Source: an uncultured Bacteroidota bacterium (lineage in GTDB: Bacteria; Bacteroidota; Bacteroidia; B-17B0; Aurantibacillaceae). From it: 9,884 nucleotides of DNA. The notes beneath the pieces are model-generated. The model had not been told where the DNA came from. It was given only the letters and a program-made list of their open reading frames with translations, and searched no databases. Both the position numbers and the translations under genes were made by a program. Shown here piece by piece: positions 1 to 6,550 of the stretch. The stretch's first letter is position 1. The number at the start of each line of letters is the position of its first letter. The stretch lies in assembly GCA_937868675.1 (NCBI GenBank), contig CALMNJ010000573.1, positions 1 to 9,884 on the forward strand, written 5' to 3'.

Positions 1-1152
1 TGGTTTAGCGGAGCTTACCAGCGCGAGAGTGATGATTACGACAATGATCACTGGGCATTGAAATCCTGGATGGTGCGCGCCAACAATCAATTATATTACG
101 ACTGGTTTAAACAAATACGGGTAAACGGTTTTGTGATTGGTAAAGAGGATTACATTTTTAGTGAGAGTTATATTTTTTCAGCGTTTGGTGACGACCTTAT
201 GAAAGAGGAGAAAGTACGCACACTTCTCGAAAAAGCTAAGGTAATACAGGATACACTTGATAAAAAGGGCATTAAGTTACTGCTGGTTTATGCGCCAGGT
301 AAAGGTGAGTATTGTAAAGAATTTGTTCAGGATAAATATGTTCACCCTGTAAATCAAACCAATCACGATTTGTACATTAAATACACCAAACAATTAGGGC
401 TTAATCATTTGGATATATACGATTGGTTTAATAAGCTGAAGTCCGGTACACCGTATCCATTATTCCCAAAGTTTGGGCACCACTGGAGTTATTATGGCGC
501 CTGCCTGGCTTCCGATACCATTATTAAACACATCGAAGAACTAACGGGCCGCGACCTGCCGGCATTAGGCTGGAATAACGTGGATGTGGTTGACAGTTCG
601 CGCAGCCGCGATGCGGATGTACTGAAAAGTATGAATTTGCTCACTCCCCCTTCTCAGAACATGAAACTGGCTTATCCCAATTTGCTTTTTGAAACCGACA
701 GCACCAAAAACACCACGCGGGTGCTTACAGTATCCGACAGTTACTGGTACGATCAGGTTTACATGGGCATTCCGGCCAACTGTTTTGCCGGCGGGCAATT
801 CTGGTACTATTACAACAAAGTAATTCCTTCGCCGCGACAAGGTGAGAAGGTAGAAGTTTGGCAGCTTGACCTTAAAAAGGAAATTGAAAGTAACAAAGTA
901 ATCATGCTGCTTTATTCGGATGGTAACCTGCCAACGTTTGGCAACGCATTTATACCTGATGTATATGAACTTTATACTTCGCCCAAAACCTATAATGAAC
1001 GCTATAACCGCAATTTGCAACTCCTTACATACGCCAAGCAGGTGCGTGAAAGTCCGGTGTTGCTTAAAAAAGCAACAGTTGCCAGCAGCGAGCAGGGTAT
1101 AAGCCTCGATAGCGCTATTAAAGCTGAAGCTTCTAATATGATGGGAAGATGA
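1..1152 (+). CDS. AlgX/DHHW-like SGNH O-acyltransferase-type protein (5' end cut by window)
   Basis: The frame is open from base 1 to the TGA at 1150-1152, giving 383 visible residues. The TTG at 58 is an internal Leu codon, not a convincing start, so the gene begins before the window and any N-terminal membrane anchor is not visible. The visible start (NDHWALKSWMVRANNQ) followed by IGKEDYIF resembles the opening of AlgX/AlgJ-related proteins. Counting from the codon at 58, a GHHWS motif lies at 140-144 (candidate catalytic His142) and VSDSYW at 225-230 (candidate nucleophile Ser228). AlgX/AlgJ proteins are periplasmic and transfer acetyl groups to exopolysaccharides, usually with an MBOAT membrane partner; such a partner could lie upstream but is not seen. 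The Asp of the usual D-x-H-W motif is Gly140 here, so activity is uncertain. The family call is fairly sure; the substrate is unknown. Confidence 0.72.
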   Translation, partial: WFSGAYQRESDDYDNDHWALKSWMVRANNQLYYDWFKQIRVNGFVIGKEDYIFSESYIFSAFGDDLMKEEKVRTLLEKAKVIQDTLDKKGIKLLLVYAPGKGEYCKEFVQDKYVHPVNQTNHDLYIKYTKQLGLNHLDIYDWFNKLKSGTPYPLFPKFGHHWSYYGACLASDTIIKHIEELTGRDLPALGWNNVDVVDSSRSRDADVLKSMNLLTPPSQNMKLAYPNLLFETDSTKNTTRVLTVSDSYWYDQVYMGIPANCFAGGQFWYYYNKVIPSPRQGEKVEVWQLDLKKEIESNKVIMLLYSDGNLPTFGNAFIPDVYELYTSPKTYNERYNRNLQLLTYAKQVRESPVLLKKATVASSEQGISLDSAIKAEASNMMGR

Positions 1153-1196
1153 GGAGCCGGATAAAAATAAGCAGAGAACAAACAAAATATTAAACA

Positions 1197-1223
1197 ATGA
1201 ACAACTGGATAATACTATGGTAA
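1197..1223 (+). other. 8-codon mini-ORF overlapping the S46 peptidase start
   Basis: ATG at 1197 opens a frame reading MNNWIILW and ends at TAA 1221-1223. This stop overlaps the first codons of the peptidase gene (start ATG at 1217) in a different frame. It could couple translation to the peptidase start or be chance in AT-rich leader DNA. There is no supporting ribosome-binding site or conservation evidence. Confidence 0.15.
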
Positions 1224-3367
1224 AAAAGCTACTTTTTGTATTTATACTTGCTTCGGTAACAGCTCGTGCCGACGAAGGTATGTGGATGCCTCAACTGATA
1301 GAGGCACTCAATATTTCTGATATGAAGAAGAACGGATTTAAACTCTCGGCAAGTCAGATATACAGTATAAACAAAACCAGTATGAAGGACGCTGTAGCTA
1401 TATTTGGCGGTGGCTGTACGGCCGAGCTTATTTCAACAAAAGGGCTTTTACTCACCAATCATCATTGTGGCTTTTCTTCAATAGCTGCCTTAAGTACGGT
1501 TGAAAAGGATTATCTCAAAAACGGGTATTTTGCCATGAATGCCTCTGAGGAGCTTCCCTGCAAAGGACTTACAGTTACCTTTATTAAAAGAATTGAAGAT
1601 GTAACCATCCGCGTTCTGCAAAATATAAAAGCAGGCCAGTCTGAATTACAAAAAGATTCCATTATGCAGGCCGCAATCAAAGAAATTGAAATGGGAGCGA
1701 AAAAAGACAACCACTTTGATGCGTTTGTAAGACCGTTTTATTATGGTAACGAGTATTACCTGTTTGTAACCGAGGTGTTTAAAGATATTCGTCTGGTGGG
1801 CACGCCGCCCGAAAGTATTGGTAAATTTGGCGGCGAAACCGACAACTGGGTTTGGCCCAGGCATAATGCCGATTTCAGTATGTTCAGGATTTATGCGGGG
1901 AAGGATAATAAACCTGCTGATTACAATAAAGACAACACACCTTATACCCCGGCATATTCATTCCCCATTTCATTAAAAGAAGTTCAGAAAGGCGATTTTA
2001 CCATGGTTTATGGCTTTCCGGGACGCACCCAGGAATACCTCACGTCTTACGCAGTTGATTTACTCATGAATCAGCAGGACCCTATCCGTGTTATGCTCCG
2101 CGAAAAACGCCTGGCAGTAATGGAAGCCGATATGAAAAAAAATGATACCCTGCGTCTCATGTACACCAATCGCTATGCAGGCGTGGCCAACGCCTATAAA
2201 AAATGGAGCGGGGAAATGCAGGGACTTAAAAAGACTGAAGCCGTTACAAAAAAGAAAAAGTTTGAAGAGGATTTTCTGAAGCTGGTTTCAGTAGATGCTG
2301 CAAAAAAAGAAAAGTACACCAGTCTGTTGAGTCAGTTTGAAAAAACGTATAAAGATTATGCGCCATTAAGCCGACAGTATGATTATTATACCGAATGCCT
2401 GTGGGGAGTTGATGGTTTCAGAATGGCCGCACCACTCGCCAATGTGATAACCGAACTTCGTAAAAAACAGGCTGGCAAAGAAAGTCGTTTTGCACATGTT
2501 TTTAAGGAGTCAATGCCTACGTTGCCATTCAAAAATTACAACAAGGAAACGGATCGTAAATTATGCAAGGCCATGCTCGAGATTTACAAACGCGATGTTG
2601 AACGCAGTTTGATGCCACCCTATCTTGATTCTTTGTTTGAAACGTATAAAGGCAATGTTTCGGCGCTGTGCGATGATCTTTATAATAATTCTGTTTTGGT
2701 TGACAATGTAAAGGCAATGGAGGCGTTTTCGGGTTTTGAAGCCAATGTTTCGCGTATCGAAAACGATCCCATGTACAAACTTGCTGTGGCCATTAACAGG
2801 CACTACCAGCGGGCGGTGATACCGCAGGTAACTTATTATGAAAAACAAATTACACAGTTGCAAAAGGAATATATGCAGGGACTTAAGGATAATATTAAAG
2901 ACAAAAAATTTTATCCCGATGCCAATGGAACCCTGCGTGTTTCGTTTGGTAAGGTGACCGACTATAAGGGTAAAGACGGCGTGGAATTTGGACACTATAC
3001 TACGCTTGACGGACTTGTTGAAAAAAATGCAACAGGTGAAGATGATTTTTATGCGCCGCAACGATTGCTTGATTTGCATGCAAAAAGAGACTACGGACAA
3101 TACGCTGGCAAAGATGGCAGGCTGCATACCGCCTTTATCGGAGCCAACCACACAACGGGTGGTAACAGTGGTAGCCCCGTGTTAAATGCAAAGGGTGAAC
3201 TTATCGGTACTAATTTTGATCGTAACTGGGAAGGTACCATGAGCGACATTATGTACAACCCCGCCTTTTGCCGCAATATTATTTTAGATATTCACTTTAC
3301 CCTTTGGGTGGTTGACAGATATGCCGGTGCAGGCTATCTGCTTAAAGAAATGAAGATTACAAAATAA
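1217..3367 (+). CDS. dpp11: S46 family dipeptidyl-peptidase, DPP11-type (Asp/Glu-specific)
   Basis: A 716-residue exported serine peptidase that removes dipeptides from peptide N-termini in the periplasm, feeding amino-acid uptake; its length matches the roughly 700-720 residues of DPP7/DPP11. Residues 1-18 form a signal peptide (lysines, hydrophobic core, ARA before DEGMW). The split chymotrypsin-like fold carries TNHHCGF with catalytic His83, RHNADF with Asp219, and GGNSGSP with Ser651. The region of about 270-570 between them is the helical domain typical of S46. The residue 18 positions after the catalytic Ser is Arg669 (FDRNWEG). In Porphyromonas gingivalis DPP11 this position is Arg673 and sets Asp/Glu preference, whereas DPP7 has Gly. 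I therefore infer DPP11 specificity. The gene lies 64 bases after the acyltransferase gene and may be cotranscribed, though no functional link is apparent. There is no clear Shine-Dalgarno; the start was chosen because the signal peptide begins there. Confidence 0.93.
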   Translation: MVKKLLFVFILASVTARADEGMWMPQLIEALNISDMKKNGFKLSASQIYSINKTSMKDAVAIFGGGCTAELISTKGLLLTNHHCGFSSIAALSTVEKDYLKNGYFAMNASEELPCKGLTVTFIKRIEDVTIRVLQNIKAGQSELQKDSIMQAAIKEIEMGAKKDNHFDAFVRPFYYGNEYYLFVTEVFKDIRLVGTPPESIGKFGGETDNWVWPRHNADFSMFRIYAGKDNKPADYNKDNTPYTPAYSFPISLKEVQKGDFTMVYGFPGRTQEYLTSYAVDLLMNQQDPIRVMLREKRLAVMEADMKKNDTLRLMYTNRYAGVANAYKKWSGEMQGLKKTEAVTKKKKFEEDFLKLVSVDAAKKEKYTSLLSQFEKTYKDYAPLSRQYDYYTECLWGVDGFRMAAPLANVITELRKKQAGKESRFAHVFKESMPTLPFKNYNKETDRKLCKAMLEIYKRDVERSLMPPYLDSLFETYKGNVSALCDDLYNNSVLVDNVKAMEAFSGFEANVSRIENDPMYKLAVAINRHYQRAVIPQVTYYEKQITQLQKEYMQGLKDNIKDKKFYPDANGTLRVSFGKVTDYKGKDGVEFGHYTTLDGLVEKNATGEDDFYAPQRLLDLHAKRDYGQYAGKDGRLHTAFIGANHTTGGNSGSPVLNAKGELIGTNFDRNWEGTMSDIMYNPAFCRNIILDIHFTLWVVDRYAGAGYLLKEMKITK

Positions 3368-3494
3368 CAGGCAACGTTTTAGAATATCATAAAAAACTTA
3401 GTTCAGTGAAACCGGCGATCAGTGAATAAAAAACTCAAGCGTGTTGGTTGACAGATCATTATAACACGTGATAACCACTCATAATTTGTTAAAT

Positions 3495-3522
3495 AAAAAA
3501 TCCCGCAGTGTTTGCTGCGGGA
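3495..3522 (-). terminator. Intrinsic terminator of the FKBP operon
   Basis: A perfect 8-bp stem (TCCCGCAG at 3501-3508 with CTGCGGGA at 3515-3522) closes a 6-base loop. Read on the minus strand it is followed by six T (complement of 3495-3500), so it ends transcripts coming from the isomerase genes. It lies 20 bases beyond the stop of the cyclophilin-FKBP gene. On the plus strand the stem is followed by only a mixed AT stretch, so termination of the converging peptidase transcript would be weaker. Confidence 0.85.
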
Positions 3523-3542
3523 CTCATTATAAAAATTAAGTT

Positions 3543-4589
3543 TTAGTTTACTTTTAAAAGCTCTACTTCAAAAATGAGGTCGCTTTTTGGAGGGATAGCG
3601 CCGGGGTAACCCTGCTCGCCATAGGCCAGTGTGTAAGGAATGTAAAAAGTGGTTTTTCCTCCTTCTTTCATAAGTTGCAAACCCTCAGTCCAACCTGGAA
3701 TTACCTGATTAAGACCAAAAGTGGCAGGCTGACCACGTTGCACGCTACTGTCAAATACTTTACCGTCGAGAAATTTTCCGGTGTAATGTACAGTAACCTG
3801 ATCCGTTGCTTGTGGTGATTTTCCGGTGCCGTCAACTTGTGTGAGGTAGCGTAAACCGCTTGGGGTGCTTTGGGCTCCGGCAAACATTTTATCAACCATG
3901 TCTTTTTGCACTTTAAGTTTGGCAATTTGTTTGGCCTCAAATCCTTTCACTTCAGAATCAAATATGGTTGCGGCATTAAAGGCCTCAGCATCTTTACCTT
4001 TGCGAAGGATGGTGATTTTGCGAATGCTGTCGTTACCGGCAATTTTGTTTACCACGTCCTGTCCATCAACCACATGGCCAAACACGGTGTGTTTACCATC
4101 CAGCCATGGAGTTGCAACATGGGTAATAAAAAACTGTGAACCGTTGGTGCCAGGGCCTGCATTGGCCATACTTAAAATACCTGGTCCGGTATGTTTCAGC
4201 GTGGTATCAATTTCGTCGGGGAACTTGTAGCCAGGATCGCCGGTACCAGTGCCTAACGGGCAACCGCCCTGTATCATAAAGTTTGGAATAACGCGGTGAA
4301 ATTTAAGTCCGTCGTAGTAAGGTACACCTTCGCCTTTGGCGCTGTTTTTTATGCTGCCTTCGCTTAATCCTACAAAATTAGCCACCGTCATGGGGGTTTT
4401 TTTGTATTCAAGGGCTGTGATAATGTTGCCTTTGTTAGTTTCAAATTTGGCGTACATGCCATCTGGTTGTTTGCTCAAAAATTCTTTGTCCATTTTACTT
4501 AATTTCTGTTTCTGGTTTTTGTTTTGCTGGGCTGCGGCTCCAAAAGCCAATAGCACGAGGGCCTGGGTGTAAATAAGCAGCTTTTTCAT
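3543..4589 (-). CDS. Exported dual-domain peptidylprolyl isomerase (cyclophilin + FKBP)
   Basis: A 348-residue prolyl cis-trans isomerase with two unrelated catalytic domains. Residues 1-20 are a signal peptide (MKKLL, hydrophobic core, GAAA before QQ) without a lipobox Cys, so a soluble periplasmic protein is expected. The cyclophilin domain spans about 45-215 and has FHRVIPNFMIQGG (97-109) and GSQFFI; CypA-equivalent residues Arg99, Phe104, Met105, Gln107, Phe154, Trp162 and His167 are all present. The FKBP domain spans about 240-348 with Tyr269, Phe279, Asp280, Phe291, the VIPGW motif (296-300), Tyr323 and Ile332, the full FKBP12-like pocket. A helical, Lys-rich linker joins them. Such cyclophilin-FKBP dual immunophilins are known from Flavobacterium and Treponema. 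It is the last of three FKBP genes, 24 bases after its neighbour, and is followed by a terminator. It likely assists folding of exported proteins. Confidence 0.93.
   Translation of the reverse strand: MKKLLIYTQALVLLAFGAAAQQNKNQKQKLSKMDKEFLSKQPDGMYAKFETNKGNIITALEYKKTPMTVANFVGLSEGSIKNSAKGEGVPYYDGLKFHRVIPNFMIQGGCPLGTGTGDPGYKFPDEIDTTLKHTGPGILSMANAGPGTNGSQFFITHVATPWLDGKHTVFGHVVDGQDVVNKIAGNDSIRKITILRKGKDAEAFNAATIFDSEVKGFEAKQIAKLKVQKDMVDKMFAGAQSTPSGLRYLTQVDGTGKSPQATDQVTVHYTGKFLDGKVFDSSVQRGQPATFGLNQVIPGWTEGLQLMKEGGKTTFYIPYTLAYGEQGYPGAIPPKSDLIFEVELLKVN
3727..3743 (-). repeat. 17-bp block shared with the neighbouring FKBP gene
   Basis: This 17-base stretch is identical to 4837-4853 in the adjacent FKBP gene. 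Both encode the loop after the FD active-site pair (QRGQPA region). A second identical stretch, TTCATAAGTTGCAA, also occurs in both genes. This reflects paralogy of the two FKBP domains rather than a mobile repeat. Confidence 0.6.
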
Positions 4590-4613
4590 GTTGATTTGTA
4601 TTATGTGTTGTGG

Positions 4614-5555
4614 TTACTTGTTTTGAGGAGGCATGGTATTGCCGCCAGCCTGCACAGCTTGTATATCAATAAGTTCTACTTCAAAGTACATGGGGGTAAA
4701 GGGAGGAATGTCACCACGGCCCTGAGGACCATATCCTATAGAAGAGGGGACTAGCAGGTTGGCTTTACCACCCTTTTTCATAAGTTGCAAGGCTTCGGTC
4801 CAGCCCGGAATAACCTGTGTTAACGCAAATTCAGCGGGCTGACCACGTTGCACTGAGCTGTCAAAGATGCGTCCATCCAGAAATCTACCTGTATAGTGCA
4901 CTTTCACAAAATCACTTGCCGATGGGCTGGGGCCCGTTCCTTTTTTGGTTTCGATATAATATAGGCCACTGGCGGTTGGCTTAACCGTTATTTTCTTTTC
5001 AGCTATAAATTTTTCCAGATCACCCTGCTCACGCCCCTGCATTTCACGCATCATGGCTTCGCGTTCGGCCATTTCTTTCTGACGCATTTTTTCAACTTCA
5101 GCCGATGGAACCACATCTTTAACAACAAAAATGCCTTTCAGATAATCACCAGGTTTAAACCCTTTAGGAAGTTCGTTGGCTCCAACATTTTTAAGAAAAA
5201 AAGAGTCTGCCGAAATAATGAATGCGGCGCTGTCACCTTTGTTCATCATCAGCATTCCGTCTTCAAAGCTGCCTTTAAATGCGATTTTATCAAGGATGTG
5301 TTTGGTATAGCCCGATCCTTCACGGCTTACCCGCTTTGATTCCATTATTACCGAATCGTTGCTTTGTTTGCTGATGCGATACCCGATGGTTACAAGATCG
5401 CCTTTTTGAACTTTTTGAGCTTTTTCATCGTGATTGAAAAACTGGTAATAAAGTCCGGTTTCAGAAGTGGTGAAGCCTTCAAATTTGCCCCTGTCACAGG
5501 ATGCTAGGCCTACCAACGCCGCCCCACCCATTAAAATTGTGTTCTTGATGTTCAT
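4614..5555 (-). CDS. FKBP-type peptidylprolyl isomerase lipoprotein
   Basis: A 313-residue lipoprotein. Residues 1-19 form a type II signal peptide ending in the lipobox LASC, with Cys20 as the lipidated residue, so it is anchored in an envelope membrane facing the periplasm or surface. Residues about 28-148 look like a divergent FKBP-like domain lacking the pocket motifs. Residues about 150-185 are a charged, Met-rich helix, probably a coiled-coil spacer. The C-terminal domain (about 190-298) is a complete FKBP: Tyr221, Phe231, Asp232, Phe243, VIPGW (248-252), Tyr275 and Ile283. It should isomerise X-Pro bonds in exported proteins. The general layout recalls GldI-type FKBP lipoproteins of gliding Bacteroidota, but that link is not shown here. 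It is the middle gene of the trio, with 26 bases before and 24 after, and its FKBP domain closely resembles that of the downstream gene. Confidence 0.9.
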   Translation of the reverse strand: MNIKNTILMGGAALVGLASCDRGKFEGFTTSETGLYYQFFNHDEKAQKVQKGDLVTIGYRISKQSNDSVIMESKRVSREGSGYTKHILDKIAFKGSFEDGMLMMNKGDSAAFIISADSFFLKNVGANELPKGFKPGDYLKGIFVVKDVVPSAEVEKMRQKEMAEREAMMREMQGREQGDLEKFIAEKKITVKPTASGLYYIETKKGTGPSPSASDFVKVHYTGRFLDGRIFDSSVQRGQPAEFALTQVIPGWTEALQLMKKGGKANLLVPSSIGYGPQGRGDIPPFTPMYFEVELIDIQAVQAGGNTMPPQNK

Positions 5556-5581
5556 TTTTTTGTGGCTGTATGCAGCCGTTT

Positions 5582-6475
5582 TTATTCTTTGGTTGTTATT
5601 TCGTAAAGCAAGGGTGTAAATGGTGGAACCGAACCATCGGAGCTGCCTTTATCACCAAATGCGAGCCGTGAAGGTAATACAATTTTTGCATTCTGCCCCG
5701 CTTTCAGCCGTCCAATAACATAATTTATCCCTTTCAAAACCTGATCTGGAGTACCGTAAACAAATTCAAATCCGGTGGGCGATTGTTCCAGTAAACGGCC
5801 ATTTAAAAAGTAGCCTTTGTAGCTCAGTTTTACCATGTCACCCGGCATAATAAGGGGAGAGGCAGAGTCGGGGCGGTTAACCCAGTAAAAACCGAGCGAA
5901 TCGCGGGCTTCCTGCACATTTTCTCGCGATCCAAAAAAAGCAATAAGGCGTCCCGTTTCACGCATTTCGTAGTCGGTACGCACTTTTAAATATTCAATTT
6001 CGTTGGGCAACTCCACAATCTTAAACAACACTTTTACCACCGAATCGTTACGGCAAAAAAAAGGCACAGGCGAATTGAATTGTTGGGTAAAAAATGTTTT
6101 CGTGTTAATGAGCGTACAAACGCTATCATGCAAGGCAAAACGCGACACACATTTATCCAGAAGGCGATCATGTACCGAGATGCTCCGTTTTACAAAATAC
6201 TGGTCGGACAAGTTATTATAGCTGTCCCAGAAAACCGAGTCGGAAAGGGTGGAAAAGCTTACACTGATGCGAGCCACTGCCCACCTGGTTTTGTTTAATC
6301 CTTTCTCATCAAACGACAGAATTTTGTAATAATAGCCGGCATCCTCTTTTTTAAATTCCGCATGCGGTTTCCGTGGTCCGCAGCTGTTGATGCAACACAT
6401 TATCATTGCAACAATAAAATATTTTATAATCTGCCTTGTGATAGTTGATAAATATAATGAGGATTGGTATTGCAA
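5582..6475 (-). CDS. FKBP-like lipoprotein with degenerate active site
   Basis: A 297-residue protein, first in the FKBP trio. The start is TTG at 6475; the only ATGs nearby (residues 24 and 26) fall inside the signal's hydrophobic core, and a stop lies just upstream, so TTG is preferred. The signal (Arg14, Lys18, then a hydrophobic run) ends in INSC, a weak lipobox with Cys32 as the likely lipidated residue. Residues about 45-160 are a divergent domain matching the N-terminal layout of the next gene. The C-terminal FKBP fold (about 205-297) keeps Tyr219 and the VPPFTP end, but the FD pair is Leu229-Glu230, VIPGW has become VLKGI with Ile250 for Trp, the pocket Tyr is Phe273, and Ile is Val283. 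Catalysis is probably reduced or lost, leaving a chaperone or binding role. It begins only 15-20 bases after the groEL terminator. Confidence 0.82.
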   Translation of the reverse strand: MQYQSSLYLSTITRQIIKYFIVAMIMCCINSCGPRKPHAEFKKEDAGYYYKILSFDEKGLNKTRWAVARISVSFSTLSDSVFWDSYNNLSDQYFVKRSISVHDRLLDKCVSRFALHDSVCTLINTKTFFTQQFNSPVPFFCRNDSVVKVLFKIVELPNEIEYLKVRTDYEMRETGRLIAFFGSRENVQEARDSLGFYWVNRPDSASPLIMPGDMVKLSYKGYFLNGRLLEQSPTGFEFVYGTPDQVLKGINYVIGRLKAGQNAKIVLPSRLAFGDKGSSDGSVPPFTPLLYEITTKE

Positions 6476-6490
6476 CGCTCAATAGTTATA

Positions 6491-6524
6491 AAAACAAAGC
6501 CCCCGTTTTTTAACGGAGGCTTTG
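6491..6524 (-). terminator. Intrinsic terminator after groEL
   Basis: The arms 6495-6506 and 6512-6524 form a 12-bp stem with one bulged base (A at 6517) and a 5-base loop. On the minus strand the stem is followed by a run of T (complement of 6490-6494). It lies 26 bases after the groEL stop, so it should end the groES-groEL transcript before the FKBP genes. The same octamer, ATAATGAG on the minus strand, precedes this stem and the one at 3501-3522. Confidence 0.82.
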
Positions 6525-6550
6525 CTCATTATGGTTTGTAATACAGATTA

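Noticed and set aside
565..1197. 210-residue open frame on the minus strand
   Set aside because: It lies wholly opposite the acyltransferase gene, resembles no family, and has the composition of a shadow frame.
2561..3151. 196-residue open frame on the minus strand
   Set aside because: It is antisense to the well-supported S46 peptidase gene and has no recognisable domain.
3440..3468. Inverted repeat CGTGTT/AACACG after the peptidase gene, and the direct repeat TCAGTGAA at 3403 and 3419
   Set aside because: The stem is only 6 bp with a 17-base loop and no T-run, so it is not a convincing terminator; the 8-base direct repeat is within chance for this length.
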